64,000 bases of DNA from Brassica napus (Eukaryota; Streptophyta; Magnoliopsida; Brassicales; Brassicaceae), in assembly GCF_020379485.1 (NCBI RefSeq), contig NC_063447.1, forward strand, positions 57,401,452-57,465,451, read 5' to 3'. Below, in pieces: positions 34,767-47,571 of the stretch (its first letter is position 1; each line of letters starts with the position of its first letter). Under the pieces are notes generated by a model. The model saw only the letters and a list, made by a program, of their open reading frames with translations, was not told the origin of the DNA and did no database searches. Position numbers and translations under genes: made by a program.

Positions 34767-36358
34767 ATGGATCTATCGGCGGTTAGCGAAGAGCTTGCTG
34801 AGATCGAGGGACAAATCAATGACCTTTTCCGCGCTTTGTCGTCAGATTCTCTTTCCCATTTCTTGATCTGTGTCTTTTTTTTTTTTTTTTTTGTCGTGTT
34901 CTTGTCCGTAAAGTTTGTATCTTTTTTTTTTTTTTGGGTTGGGACCAGAAATGGATTCCAGAAGCTGGAGAAGATCAAAGATGCCAGTAGGCAGAGCAGG
35001 CAGCTGGAAGAACTCACTGACAAAATGCGTGACTGCAAGAGCCTTATTAAAGATTTCGATAGGGAAGTCAAAAGCTTGGAAAGTGGAAATGACGCCAGCA
35101 CTAACCGGATGTTGAACGATAGACGACAGTCTATGGTACCCTTTTTATTTTTTTACCTTCACTTTGTTTGAATTTTCAATTATTTTTCCGAGTTTTATAA
35201 TTGTCAAGTGATGTTTTTTGTGTGCAGGTTAAGGAACTGAACTCATATGTTGCTCTTAAGAAGAAGTAGGTGGACACCTTTTTGCTTATTCTTTGTTTTG
35301 TGGTGATTTGATGATTAACGAGGGATGATTTGATTGTGCTCAGATACTCATCCAATCTAGCGAGCAATAATAAGCGAGTAGATCTTTTCGATGGTCCTGC
35401 TGAAGACCACATGGAAGAGAATGTCTTATTAGCTTCAAGTAACGCTCTTTTTAACTCCATCTTTCTTTCTTTCAAGGATAACAACAAACATAATGTTTAT
35501 TAATTAGCACATTCCTAGAGTATATTTAATGGGAGCTTAATCATTTTCAGATATGACCAATCAAGAACTTGTGAATAAAGGGAACTCCATGATGGATGAC
35601 ACTGATCAAGCCATTGAAAGAGGGAAAAAGGTCACTACTACTTTTACATATTATCTCTATATCATTGTGCCTCGCCTGTTTGCCATAGCAAAGGAAAAAT
35701 CTCACTTCCTTTTTTTTTAACAACAGATTGTTCAAGAGACTATAAATGTGGGAACAGATACTTCAGCAGCTCTCAAGGCTCAGGTTTGTATGAATCTCAG
35801 TTTTTCTTTACAATATTCCTGGTTGTGAAAACCTAAGGATAGTTTACCTTTTAATTGTTCAGACCGACCAAATGAGTAGAGTTGTCAATGAACTCGATTC
35901 TATTCATTTCTCACTCAAGAAAGCCTCCAAGCTGGTCAAGGAAATTGGTAGGCAGGTCAGTCCCCAAGCTCTTCTTATTTCTTCTTTATACAATTCAAAT
36001 ATATCTGCAGCGTCCTCTTGTGTCTTCTTTTGTACTTACTTTCTGCTCTTCTTCTTCTTCTTCTTCTTCTTCTTCTCTCAGGTTGCCACAGACAAATGTA
36101 TTATGGCGTTTCTTTTCCTTATTGTCATTGGTGTCATAGCAATCATCATCGTCAAGGTACACCTCTCAACTCCTTTCTTCTTCACACTTGCATACTTGTT
36201 GTCTTTTCATATTCTTCTATGCTTCTATCGATATCATACTTGTAACTTCGTCTTCTCTTTTGGATTAGATTGTGAACCCAAACAACAAAGACATCCGGGA
36301 CATACCGGGCCTAGCTCCACCAGCCATGAACAGACGTTTACTCTGGAACCATTACTGA
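34767..36358 (+). CDS. NPSN11: Novel plant SNARE 11 (Qb-SNARE)
   Basis: Nine exons: 34767-34840, 34949-35135, 35228-35265, 35344-35438, 35551-35630, 35727-35783, 35863-35955, 36082-36156 and 36269-36358. They join in phase to 262 residues. NPSN proteins are plant Qb-SNAREs; NPSN11 works with the cytokinesis syntaxin KNOLLE in cell-plate membrane fusion. Visible features are an N-terminal helical region (MDLSAVSEELAEIEGQ), a coiled SNARE region in exons 5-7, and a C-terminal membrane anchor at about residues 214-232 (IMAFLFLIVIGVIAIIIV). A conserved tail DIRDIPGLAPPA ends NHY. No lesion is seen. The sequence is close to what I recall for Arabidopsis At2g35190. Intron 8 has a TTC-rich pyrimidine tract (36048-36078) before its acceptor. 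Confidence 0.93.
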
Positions 36359-38176
36359 AGACATGTTTCTCATTTCAATGCATTCATTGTTGCTGTAGAT
36401 GAAACCGCCTCACTTAACCAGTTTTCATTCCCATGGCTCCTGTCTGCTGCGCGTTTGAGAAGTCGCAGAAATCAAATTCCTTTTCATTACAGTCCCAAGA
36501 TTCAGAAACCATTTTTTTTTTGTCTATGTGCTTGTATAACGAAGACTCTTCTTTGTTATATCATATGTGTCTGTCTTTTTTTAAATGTCGTCTCTGTTTC
36601 ATGTTATGGTAATAATTTAATCGTTCCTCTGTTTATGTTGAAACTCAGTATGTATCATATTCGATAACTTGTACGACTAGATGACTCCCATGATTTGTGT
36701 CTGTGGAAAGTGTATTTGGTTCCTTCCAAGAGCCAAGAGAAGCAAAGGTGTTGAATTAAAAAATGACATGGGTATATGTGTGTGTGTGCTTCTGTGTTTA
36801 TAAACAAAATGACAAGGGTTTATTTCATACATTTCAATCATTCTCCCTGTGTTTCTTCTTTAAGAGCTATGGACTACAATATATTAACATTTAGCAAGGA
36901 CATACAAATTTAAGCAGTTTAAAAAGTACACTGACCTTAACTTATACCATCTTATCTTCTGTGGCTCTTGGCTACAAATATTGTTACACATTTTATAGGT
37001 TGTTCAGTCTCGAACCAACTCTAGAGTTTTCTTTCTTGTTATGGATTGGGCCATATCATCCGAAGACATTGCACCCGCCTATTGGATCCAACACTCAATC
37101 ATCATCGACATAGAATTATCCACTCTTCTTTAGCTCCCTTTCCAAGCAACCTCTTACATGGTTGGCACAAGCGAAGCTCATGCATCTTCAACAATTAAAG
37201 CTACTCCCTACTGGATTTTTTAGACTTTTCACACATATAAAAAAATAATTAATGCAGCAATACATATTTTGATTTGTGTGTAAAAATTCAGTTTCCTATA
37301 ATTTTAAACCAATAGTTTTAAAAACCTTTTTTGAATTTAACAATTTGTTCTTTTAACTTAATAAATATGCGTTGGAAACCTAAAAAAATCTAGCTTTGTG
37401 AAATTTTTTTTTCTAAAACATTCAATTGATGGAGTATATTTATTTTGTGCATTTACACGGGTATTTGTCGTAAAAATGATGAGATGCATGTATTTTTTTA
37501 TGAAAGGTTTTGATATATAGAGATTAGTTAGTTGACAACAATCTAGCTAAGGCTCTGATTAATACAATATCATGGGATTTTGTGTTTATTAATTTGTTTT
37601 TTGAACGGGGTCGTGCCTGACTATAGGCTGATCAAACACATGCTTGGAGTCCTGACGTGTATAAGTATTTTAAGGGCCAATTTTTTAACAAAGTGTGGTT
37701 AGTTTTACTGGTATTTGTCCAATTCTTTCCTAGAAAGGGTTGGAGGTTGAATTTTAAATTAGATTTTTTTAACTACTGATTTCGGAAAGAAACAAAAAAA
37801 TTAAAGGTAGAAAGCGTTGAGCTCCACGGTTTAAAACAAAACAAAAAGAAAAAAGAAACAAAATGTACAAGGGTTGATTAACTACCTCTCGTAATGAGGT
37901 AAATGCAAAAATGGCTCGTTGAGTTAACAACCTCTCGTTACCGTTAAGACTCCTACAAATTAAAACGCGCGAGAGATGATTTTAAAAAGGTTATTTCGGT
38001 CATTTCACAATTCCCACATGTCACGCAACGTTCTGTATTTATAAACCCATCGATTTCTTCCGCAACTCTCCAAAACATAAATAAAATAAAATCACTCTTC
38101 CTCTTCTCATTAGATTCAAAAAGTTTTCAAATCTCCGGAGCTTTATTTCTGGAGAATAAATAGTTTCCTCCTTACA
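36359..38176. other. NPSN11 3' region and RPA promoter
   Basis: The first few hundred bases are the presumed 3' untranslated region of NPSN11. No gene was recognised in the rest. A TATA-like TATTTATAAA at about 38037-38046 precedes the RPA start by 130 bp. Confidence 0.55.
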
Positions 38177-40059
38177 ATGGCGTCAGAGAATCTGAATGAT
38201 AAGGTTGCTGTCTTCAAGAAGCTAAAATCAAAATCTGATAATAAGGTATCACGTATTCTTTGATCCGATTAAAATCTGGTGCTTGGTCAATTTTTTCTCG
38301 CCCAAAATAACACCATTTAATATTTGTTTCGTCCTAAACTGTCACTCCATCATATTTATACTTGGCGCCTTTTTTTTTTATCTTTGCAGATTTGTTTCGA
38401 CTGCAATGCAAAGAGCCCAACATGGGCTTCCGTTACTTACGGGATCTTTCTATGCATCGATTGCTCTGCTGTTCATCGCAGTCTTGGCGTCCACATCAGC
38501 TTCGTCAGGTCATTCATTTGTAACAATGTTCTTAGGCTGTGTGTCATGTGTTCCTTTTGATTTATTCTAGACTTGTATTGAAAATGTAGATCTTCCATCT
38601 TTCTTTAGGTCTACAAATTTAGACTCATGGAGCCCTGAGCAGTTGAAGATGATGGTGTACGGAGGAAACAGCAGGGCGCATATCTTCTTCAAGCAGCACG
38701 GTTGGAGCGGAGAAGGTAAAGCCGACGCTAAGTATACCTCCAGAGCTGCTGAGTTTTACAAACAGACTCTTGCAAGAGAAGTTGCCAAAAGCAACGCCGA
38801 GGAACTTCTTGATGTGCCTCCTTCTCCTGATTCGACGACGACGACGCAAGTGCCCAATGGGCTCTCCACCATCAAAACCACTGAAGAAGCTTCTAAAGAG
38901 AGTAATAATAATAATACTAAGGTTCCCGTCTCACCGAGAGTCTCTAAGTCCGTTAAGAAACCTCTTGGTGCTAAGAAGACAGGAAAAACAGGAGGGCTTG
39001 GTGCCCGGAAGCTAACTACTAAGGTCAGTAACGTGCTTGACACTCCATAGATTATCTTGTGTGTTTGAGAACTTACATAAGGTTTTTTTTTTTGTTGGGA
39101 AAATTGTAGTCGAGCGAGACACTTTATGATCAAAAGCCTGAGGAGTCTGTTGTTGTACAAGCGGCTTACTCATCAGCTAACAGTTCACCATCGGCTAAGT
39201 CAGCTAGGTCATCGTTTTCCTCTCGTTTTGATTACGCGGACGGTGTTCAAACAAGAGAGCAATACATGAGCAATGGACCTCAAGTGTTTGGTCATGTAGC
39301 TCCACCGAAATCAACAGGCTTCTTTGAGGAGTTTGAGATGAACGGAGGAGGCGGGTTTCAGAAGAAACCAATCACAAGTTCCTCAAGAGTACAACACTCC
39401 TTCTTCCCTCTTTTTTTTTAATAAAATAAATTTTATAAAAACAACCCTAAACGGGAATAACAGTTTCGATTACAAACCGACTCGAACAAAATTACTCAGT
39501 TTAAAAAAAGAGGAAAATTCTTCCCTCTTATGTCATTAGTCTTAGTTAAACCGTTTGTACTTACCTTCTCTAGCATTTATACCACAGATTCAAGAGACAG
39601 ATGAAGCGCGGAAGAAGTTTTCAAACGCGAAATCAATCTCCTCCGCTCAGTACTTCGGTAATGAGAATAATTCCATGGACCTTGAGGCCAAGAGTTCATT
39701 AAAGAAGTTCCATGTACGTCTCCTCATTTGCCTTAGATAAACACTCATCAGTACTAGTTGTAACAATCTCATTTTAAAAACAGGGTTCAACAGCAATCTC
39801 TAGTGCTGAGCTGTTTGGAGATGATGATGGAGATTTTCCTCTGGATCTCTCCGCTGGTGATCTTATCAACCGCCTCTCTCTCCAGGTCTAGCCTCACTTC
39901 TCTATCCTTTTAAGTTCAGGCTTATTTTGTAGGTATCAAGTAATGAAACCATATTGTTTTATATTGTGTCAGGCTCAGCAAGACATGTCGTCGTTGAAAA
40001 ACATGGCAGAGGAGACAAAGAAGAAGCTCAGCTCTGTTGCTTCCAGCTTATGGGTCTGA
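38177..40059 (+). CDS. RPA: ArfGAP, root and pollen type (AGD8/9/10 subgroup)
   Basis: Seven exons: 38177-38245, 38390-38508, 38609-39023, 39110-39388, 39588-39713, 39784-39885 and 39973-40059. They give 398 residues in a continuous frame. The ArfGAP zinc finger is C25-x2-C28-x16-C45-x2-C48, followed by the conserved HRSLGVH with the catalytic arginine (R53). The product stimulates GTP hydrolysis by ARF1 at the Golgi. The long middle part is Ser/Lys-rich, and the C-terminus has the family's repeated short motifs ([18 protein letters not shown]). Chosen over other ArfGAPs because its neighbours match the At2g35190-At2g35250 region, in which At2g35210 is RPA/AGD10. No lesion is seen. The nearby AGD5-like exon is a different subfamily. 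Confidence 0.9.
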
Positions 40060-41269
40060 AAGGTTTATGTTTTAATTATCTTAAGACCCAATCCAGTGCA
40101 CATTCATTTTCTTTTTCTTATACCCTTTACCATTTCCAAGTCATTTGATTCTATTCTTGTACTAGGGGGAAATTATAACGTAAACTATGTTTTGTTTTGT
40201 TTTGTTTTATTGAAAATATCAATATTTTGTACAAATGAGATTATGTTTTTGTAAAATTGTCATTAAATAAAAATATGTGGTGTACATGAACAAAAGTCTT
40301 ATGAGATTGATGAAACTAAACGTGTTTGACGTTTTTTCTTGGATGTATTATACTTTATTCGGAAATGATTCTTTATTACTCATGTCCAGCACTAATTATA
40401 AGCTCCAACTAACATGTCCTTGACCTCTTACAAGGAGTTTATGTCAGCCTTGCCACGCACTAGAATCTTTACCACGGCTCAAGTCACTTTTAAGCTTAAG
40501 TACTGACCATCAGTAAAAGTTGTAAAACTTGTTGAAAATGAAGAAACCATGATGTACAAACTCAATATGTTAGATTACTCTTAACTAGTAGACCATATAT
40601 TTTGCTAAATTCTAAGAAAAGTATGAACGTTACGTCACTAAGTGAACAAGAAGATTTTCAACGTGAACGAATGTAGAGCCATGAAGATATTTCGAAATAA
40701 GATAAGATATGAAACATTTAACATTACGTTGTTTAAGAAGGAATAACTCACAACAGCAATAAAAAATTCTTGTTAGCTTTTCAAAGGAAAAGAGGAACAA
40801 ATCTCTAACATAAAATGAGAAATCATGAGCGATAATACATTTAAATGTTTTCAACAATTAAATTTTTAATAACAAACAAACAAAACATGCTAATGTGTCT
40901 CTTGCATATTGATAGTAGGGATCTTTTTGTTAAAGAAATAGAAATCTAGGGTTAAACTTTAAGCTGTAAGATAAAAATAGAATCACCAACAAAACTTCTT
41001 TTTGTCCACCAAACGATTAAACACTAAAAATAAGCAAACTCCGACCCAAAAGGCTACATTTGTTTCTATTATCTATCTTTATTTACAACCAAAAAAAAAT
41101 CTTGTCAACCAAGCAACCAGAAGGTCCAGAACCCTAGAAGAAACATCACCAAAAGGTTGTCATTTAGAATTTTCCCCTTTTCTTATCAATACACAAGCAA
41201 ATCAAAAACCAGAAGATAACACCTTTCGAAAATCTCATTGTCGATTCTATAACGGCAAGAAACAAAAAT
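40060..41269. other. Intergenic stretch
   Basis: About 1.2 kb containing the RPA 3' region and the probable leader of the next gene; no other gene recognised. Confidence 0.5.
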
Positions 41270-41572
41270 ATGAGCCTAAACTGCCTTGCCTGCCACATCC
41301 TGCAAAGATCAAACTCGGACATAGATTCAAACATTACTGAAAACTTCGTAATTCCAGGATATAAAAAGATGGGAAGGAAAAGACCAACTTTGCCCGTAGT
41401 GAGACGGGTCAAAACGGGACATCGCAGGCTACATAGTGCGGAGGCCATTGTCTGTGGGGATCTTGACGAGCCGAAGCTGGTCAGAAGCAGTGGGATCAGA
41501 AGGGATTGGAGCTTTGAGGATCTAAAGAAACAAAGAGATCAGATAAGAATTGTAGAGACAATAAAGGAATAA
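41270..41572 (+). CDS. Small conserved plant protein, function unknown
   Basis: A single-exon 100-residue frame starting MSLNCLACHILQRSNSD and ending with a basic region and RSSGIRRDWSFEDLKKQRDQ. The MSLNCL-C-LQR start and RRDWSFEDL block recall a small uncharacterised plant family with an Arabidopsis member in the same gene neighbourhood (At2g35200 or a neighbour, from memory). Two Cys near the N-terminus (C5, C8) are conserved in that family as I remember it. No signal peptide or membrane segment. Function is unknown. Confidence 0.75.
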   Translation: MSLNCLACHILQRSNSDIDSNITENFVIPGYKKMGRKRPTLPVVRRVKTGHRRLHSAEAIVCGDLDEPKLVRSSGIRRDWSFEDLKKQRDQIRIVETIKE

Positions 41573-41992
41573 GACAGATATCATTTCCTACGTTTCTTCT
41601 AATTAATGTTCTTCTTGTTGTTAACTTGTTCTATTCCTTTCAAATTATAAGGACAATCCGCAAAACGTAAGATTTTGAAAATTGATGTTCTGTTCTCATC
41701 CATGATCAAAAGTATATGTTTTAGCGCAAACACTCGTACGGTAAATACTAAACATATGTTTCTGTAAGGCTTTTGTACACGTTTAGCTTCTTCCTCAATT
41801 TCAACACCATAAAGGGTCAATGAAATTCTAAAAGCTAAAACACAGTAGCTTTCTCCTCAAAGTTTCAATACCATAGATTGATTTTTTGCAGACCAAAACA
41901 TTGCCAATCAGCAACAGAAAATAAATACAGATTATTAGCGTAAATGTGTACATGTATTATATATTAGGAAAAAGATAACTATATCATCAAAT

Positions 41993-42077
41993 GGGGTGGT
42001 GGCGCAGTTGGCTAGCGCGTAGGTCTCATAGCTATTGAGTGATCCTGAGGTCGAGAGTTCGAGCCTCTCTCACCCCA
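41993..42077 (+). tRNA. Elongator tRNA-Met (CAT) with intron
   Basis: The acceptor stem GGGGTGG pairs with the CACCCC end. An A box (TGGCGCAGTTGG) and B box (GAGTTCGAGCC) are present. Anticodon CAT is at 42027-42029, followed one base later by an 11-bp intron at 42031-42041, as in plant elongator tRNA-Met genes. Mature length is 74 before CCA addition. Confidence 0.95.
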
Positions 42078-43560
42078 ATTTCATTTTAGTGTCAGCGTTC
42101 AGTCAATCATGTTGTGTTAACTGTTCAAATAGAGAAAGTTATGCTAATCTTTTTCCTGTGAAACTCATTTAAAGGGGGATAAAGTTTTCTCTCAGCAAAA
42201 AGCTATAAAGCTGTTTTCTGTTTCGTTATTATTTTTATTTTAAAATAATTTCTATTTATAAACCAGAGCATTAATTTAATCAATCAAAACGGTCAATTTC
42301 CGTTGCAATAAAGACTGGTATGCAATTATGCATTACTCTCATTTTTGTTTGTAAATGCATCATACATTGTTGTCATATCTAGGATTGGACAAATATTGGT
42401 AACTTTTGATTCGATTTGTTATTTGTTTCTGTTCGATTTTAAAAATTCGGATATCAATAATTTTACGAAACAAATCAAATATTAATATACAATATTCATT
42501 AAAAGAAGTAAATCAATCCTATTATTTTTAGAAACGAATATCCGATCTTTTATATGCGTATATATATATATATATATATTATTTGAATAATATATTTTAT
42601 ATAAGTTTTACAATTTTTTATTGATTAAAATTATTATTAGTTATTAGAATTTAAAATTAAATAATATGTTTCTAATAAATATTATTTGGATTATTTATTT
42701 ATTTTTTAATTTTATTTTATTTGTACGAATCGAATCAGATATTCGGTTAAAAATATAAAAAATTTTGGATATCCAAAACATCGAATAGTTATGGATCAAA
42801 TTGGATCAGATGATAGTCAAACAAAAAGAATCGGATCAAGAATACCTTCAATTTGATCTGTGTCCATCCTTTGTCATACCCTAAAAATAAATTTTAATGA
42901 ACAGAAAAAGAATTAAAATTTTGAAAATAAAACTACAATAACTGCAAAACCTGATATGGTTTCCTCATAATTTACCTTCTTAAATAGGAATCGAATATTA
43001 ATTTCATGAAACGAATATATACTTTCTAGATTAGGAGAACGCTCTATTTGAATGTAAAAACAACCTTTATACTTTGGATTTTTTCGTTTGACTTTTTTTT
43101 TTTTTGTTAAAGCCAATTAAAAACACACACACACATTGGGACGATCTGGACACGTCAGATCCACGTCACTCCAGACAGAACACGAATTAAAAAATAAATA
43201 AGACACGACCAAGTGGAAATCTCAAAATTTTCAATCTCATTTCTTCTTCGTTGACAGAAATTAGGGTTCATTTGAATTATCCTTCTATCCCTCTCTGCTC
43301 TGAAGATCTGATTGAAATCAGGCTCCGACCTCTAGTGGGTCTCCTCGGATCCGAATACTAAGGTGAAAGACCTGAACTTTTTTGCTCGTTATCACTTTTC
43401 TCTTGGGCAGAGCATTGATAGAGTATCAGAATTGTAGTTCTTTGGAAGTGTTATGCTTTAGTGTCTGCCAAAGGTTTGGACTTTAGCTGATTAAAGATCA
43501 TTATCCGATCATATTTGGTTTTCTGTTGGATGTTTTGTGGATTGGTAGTGAGGTTTTAAG
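42078..43560. other. Intergenic stretch and IKU1 leader
   Basis: AT-rich sequence with a (TA)n run near 42560-42580 and a CA run near 43121-43134. The last 200-300 bp is the leader of IKU1 and may contain a 5' untranslated intron (candidate donor near 43361), which I could not settle. Confidence 0.5.
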
Positions 43561-44604
43561 ATGGATAGGCCTCGACAAACTGATCATTTGGGTGTGAATA
43601 AGACTGGGAAGAACATCAGAAAGAGTCCCATCCACCAACCCAACTTCGCTGCAAATGCTAATGCCACGGTCCATGCCCCTGCAAGGCCTCAAGCGCAGCC
43701 TCAGGTTTACAGCGTTAGCAAGAACGACTTTAGAAGCGTTGTTCAGCAGCTTACTGGCTCTCCTTCGCGTGAAAGCGTTCCTCGCCCTCCTCCTCAGAAC
43801 AATAACTCACCGAGGCCTCAGAATACTAGGTTGCAAAGGGTTAGACCGGCACCTTTAACGGAGATCAACCGTCCTTCGCTTCCTCTCCCTAACATGCCTT
43901 TACAGCATCGTCCTCACAGCTTCGTCCAACCGCCTGTCCCACAAGGCACACAACAACCAGTGATGGGTCATGGGGACCTGTCTTGGTCTAATACAGCTGA
44001 GTCTCCCATCTCAGGGTATATGCGTTATCTTCAAAGTTCACTTGGAGATCCAGGTCCCAGTGGTAACCATATTCAGCCAGGTCATGAACAAAGACCATAT
44101 ATACCAGCTCAGTCTCAGCCTCCGCCTTCGCCTCAAACTCAGCCACAGCCACTACAGTCTAGTCAATATCAACCACCACCAGGGTTAGTTCCTAGCCCCG
44201 TGCCGCGGAATCTTCCTTTCCCTCAGTTCAATGGTCCTGTACCTGGCACGCCCACTCTTCCCTCTCCAAGGTTCAATCAGATGTACGGTGGCTTTCCTTC
44301 TCCTCGGTACGACGGTGGTTTTCCTTCTCCTTGGTATAACAGTTTTGGACCATTACCCTCTCCTACTGGTTACCCGAACATGTTCTCTCCTAGATCACCT
44401 TACCCACTGCTATCACCGGGAGTTCAGTATCCACAACCACTTAACCCGAACTTCTCGTTTTCACAGCTAGCTCAACCAGGAAGTCACGGACCCGGTGCAG
44501 GTGCAGGTCCTTCTCAGCCACCTCCATCTCCAGGGCTCATGTTCCCGCCATCTCCATCAGGGTTCTTCCCAATCCCAAGTCCAAGATGGGGTGGTGGTTA
44601 CTAG
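43561..44604 (+). CDS. IKU1: VQ-motif protein HAIKU1
   Basis: A single exon of 347 residues. The VQ motif FRSVVQQLTG is at residues 57-66. The rest is Pro/Gln/Ser-rich, with repeated GFPSPRYDGG-like units and a C-terminus of FFPIPSPRWGGGY. In Arabidopsis IKU1 (At2g35230) is a nuclear VQ protein that controls endosperm growth and seed size in the HAIKU pathway, partnering the WRKY factor MINI3. The Met follows a leader without upstream in-frame coding. The protein is shorter than the roughly 400 residues I recall for Arabidopsis, but no frame break is seen. Confidence 0.88.
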   Translation: MDRPRQTDHLGVNKTGKNIRKSPIHQPNFAANANATVHAPARPQAQPQVYSVSKNDFRSVVQQLTGSPSRESVPRPPPQNNNSPRPQNTRLQRVRPAPLTEINRPSLPLPNMPLQHRPHSFVQPPVPQGTQQPVMGHGDLSWSNTAESPISGYMRYLQSSLGDPGPSGNHIQPGHEQRPYIPAQSQPPPSPQTQPQPLQSSQYQPPPGLVPSPVPRNLPFPQFNGPVPGTPTLPSPRFNQMYGGFPSPRYDGGFPSPWYNSFGPLPSPTGYPNMFSPRSPYPLLSPGVQYPQPLNPNFSFSQLAQPGSHGPGAGAGPSQPPPSPGLMFPPSPSGFFPIPSPRWGGGY

Positions 44605-45308
44605 GTACTCTCTCTCTTCAGGCTCTTGTCCGGTTAATTGAGTTACGTAAATCACTTCATGTTTTTCTCATCTCTCCCTAGGTTAGTAGTCTGTACTATG
44701 AAAGGAGCTTAATCTTCAGAGGCTACAGTAGAATAGACACAGCAGCTGCATAGATGTGTAGATCGCTAAAAGGTGATCTTGTAGGGATTTTGTTCTTTTT
44801 ATAGGTAAATGCTTTACTTGAGAACCTTGGGATGATGATGGTTACTTCTTTTATTTTGTACACACTCTTGGACAAAAGTCAGTTTATATGATTTTGGGAA
44901 TTTTTAAAGCAAGTTATCTCTGTGTTTTCACTCTAAAAATCATTATTAATGAACTTTCATTCGTCAGAAGAATACTTAATGTTAATGACAAAATAAAATG
45001 AGTTAGAATCAATTAAAAAATATTTGGATATAACATTTTTAACTCCACTCGACAATACTCAGCATTTACTATTTTCTAAGTAGATGAAGAAACAGACGAT
45101 TGATAAATAATACTAAGAGGTACTATTGAATAAGCTTAGCGCGATCGAACAGAAACAACATAATCCATAATACCATCATCACCATGATCACAATTTACAT
45201 TATTCGTATAGAGTGGAGCAAATAACAAACACCAAGAAAGGCAATACGAACGAAGTTCAAAAGGGAAAGGAGATGTTTAGCAAAAGACTCTTGAGTACTG
45301 AAGGTCTC
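44605..45308. other. Convergent 3' regions of IKU1 and MORF6
   Basis: IKU1 (plus) and MORF6 (minus) converge here. No other gene was recognised. Confidence 0.5.
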
Positions 45309-46372
45309 TTAACGCATGGTATCTCTCCGTCGAACATTTCTGGTTTTGTCATTGTACCTCGGTTTATCAGAGCTTCTTTGAGTCGTTAACTCCAGTATCT
45401 TCCTCTGTCTCTCTGGTGGTCGCGGAACTACTTCTCCATTCACAAACAACTCAGCTGCAGATTTGATTTGATTAGCTATTGGCTAGAGAAAGCACTTAAC
45501 AAGTTCAATCATTCATACACATGAACAATGTTTTGCGTGAAAAATAAAAGAGTTCAAAGTTTCATTTTTTTTTTAATGCGATCCGACAAATCTGATGGAT
45601 TATGACACAGGAAATAAAAGAAATAATCTTTCGATGAACTTACCTCCGTAGTCTTTGTACTCTGGATCAACATAAGAATCCGGAAGCACGAAGAGAACAC
45701 CAGGAATCCCTGAAAACTCACAACAACCAAGATACATCAATAACACAATCATCTCGCTCCCAAGTTGTGTGTCGGAAATGAGACATACCTTCGAGTTTAT
45801 TTGATGTCTCCTCATCGATCTCACAACCAAACCCAAAGTACCTCTCGCACGAGACATTATAGATCTTCCTCTTAGCTTCTTCCTCACTAATAAACCAAAC
45901 CAAAACAAAACTCAAAATGCATTAGTTACTTGTAGTGAATTCTAACGAAACAAAGGATTGTAAGAAGATGGGCAGAAACAAAATCTTACCTTCCGACAAT
46001 TTTGGCAAGTGTCTGAACATAACAATCGATCATCTGCTGTCTACTCGCGTTTTCGCCGCCGGGCTTCTCCATGACGATGAGCCAATGCTCGTAGTCGCAG
46101 CCGGGAAACAGCGGCGCCATCTCCGTAGGTGCTCTGTCGCTGAAATTGGATCCGGATTTGAGCGGGGAATACGATCCACCGGACCTATCCATCCGGGTCC
46201 GGATCGTCGTCAAACGGGTTGAAGCATCAGGGATGAATCCCATGGCTTGGAACAGCGCCGGTGAGGATCGACGGGAGATGAGGTTAGAGCGAGAAGGAGC
46301 GGCGGCTCTGGAGGTGGAGAAGAAACGATTTGCGACGCGCGAGGCGGTGGAGCGGGAGAGGAGCTTCGCCAT
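45309..46372 (-). CDS. MORF6: Multiple organellar RNA editing factor (MORF/RIP)
   Basis: Four exons on the minus strand: 45990-46372, 45789-45886, 45644-45709 and 45309-45454, giving 230 residues. The N-terminus is a mitochondrial presequence type (MAKLLSRSTASRVANRFFST). The MORF box follows: PGCDYEHWLIVMEKPG, YVQTLAKIVG, IYNVSCERYFGFGCEID, GIPGVLFVLPDSYVDPEYKDYG and ELFVNGEVVPRPPERQRK. MORF proteins bind PPR editing factors in C-to-U editosomes. The position next to IKU1 supports MORF6 (At2g35240) over its paralogue MORF5. No lesion is seen. Confidence 0.9.
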
Positions 46373-47441
46373 TGAGACCGGTGACCTCTCGGTGATGGTG
46401 GAGACTAGGGTTTAAGGGAGGGGATACAACATTGTGGGCCTGAAGTTTTTATTAATGGGCCTTATCATCTCTATATATAAGGCTCATTTAAACGAGACAA
46501 ATATCAAAGTTAATGTATATACAGTATTCGTTTTATGATTTTCCTGTGATGGTTTTGTTTTGTTATTTGGTTACTAATAATGTTCAATGTTTAATAGTTA
46601 AACAAAATTTCATTAAGAAAGCAAAAATATTTTAGATGGCTTTTATTATTTATGTTTTAAAAAGTTGATATAAATTGGTTGGTACATACACATATATAGA
46701 ACTCGTCAATAGCTACATCTGCCACCTGGTCCTCCATAAGAGAAACACATTCCATTAGATCCGATATAACCTAAATATGTAACCCTAAAGCATTCAAAGT
46801 AATCAGCGTAAAGTCTTAGCTTTTTTTCTTCAATATAAGCTCTTTTGTAGTTAGAGTCTATAATGAAGACATTTTTAAAGTGCGCCGTCTTTAGAAAATC
46901 TGCAACTGGAAAATATCCATTTCCCATCGGAGGGCTTATCTCAGCGGTGGACATAAATGTATTTCCTCCATATATCACCTGAGAAGCTCCTTTGTTTAAC
47001 TCTGTAAACAGTTCCTTGGGCCAGTAACCAATTACTTCATTATCTAGTTTAAGTCCCCAGTTTCCTGTGGAGATATCCTATTATATATGAAGCAATAACA
47101 AACTATTTCAAAAAGCATCACAAAAGTCAAAACAATTGTACAATAGTATGATATAATCTATTCACCCTAAAAATATATAAAAATTAATTTAAAAGTCTAT
47201 TTAACATCCTATACGAAACGAAGAGAAACTGACCCGAAATATGTGCAGTGTAAAATAAAAGTTTTCCATAGACAGATGATCCCGAAAACTGATTTCCAAT
47301 TATGGGATTTCGACTTAAAACAACAAAACCAGGACATTGTGTGTTGTAGCACCCAGTTTTACCATAGCCATCTCCCTAAAATGGAAAAAGAAATACATTT
47401 GTAATACTATTTGGTCCGTGAATAAAATAGCAAAGACAATC

Positions 47442-47477
47442 ATCGACAGAAAAAAAAAAAGCCGACCAAAAAAAAAA
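47442..47477. mobile_element. Micro-retroposon with poly-A and 15-bp target duplication
   Basis: A 36-bp insert (ATCGACAG, A run, GCCGACC, A run) lies between ATAGCAAAGACAATC (47427-47441) and ATAGTAAAGACAATC (47478-47492). The tail resembles the 3' end of the local SINEs (GGTCAGC plus A run). It is in intron 5 of the neprosin-like gene. Confidence 0.6.
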
Positions 47478-47557
47478 ATAGTAAAGACAATCCGGTCATA
47501 GTCATCTTGGACTATCTAGGTGTTGATATTTTAATTCTATGTAGGCTAATTATTATT

Positions 47558-47571
47558 GTCGACAAAAAAAA
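47558..47571 (+). mobile_element. 14-bp micro-retroposon with 19-bp target duplication
   Basis: The insert GTCGACAAAAAAAA is bounded by two perfect copies of ATGTAGGCTAATTATTATT (47539-47557 and 47572-47590). A long direct duplication around a short sequence with a poly-A tail is the signature of target-primed retroposition stopped almost at once. It shares an intron with the insert at 47442. Confidence 0.65.

Noticed and set aside
34703..35101. 132-residue minus-strand frame over NPSN11 exons 1-2
   Set aside because: Antisense shadow of a clear SNARE gene with low-complexity Ser/Lys runs.
36048..36078. TTC repeat as a microsatellite gene feature
   Set aside because: It is the pyrimidine tract of NPSN11 intron 8 and needs no separate explanation.
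43655..44470. Alternative frames within IKU1
   Set aside because: Shadows of the Pro-rich IKU1 frame.
45935..46415. Plus-strand frames opposite MORF6 exon 1
   Set aside because: Antisense to a clear MORF exon with correct splice sites; no family match.
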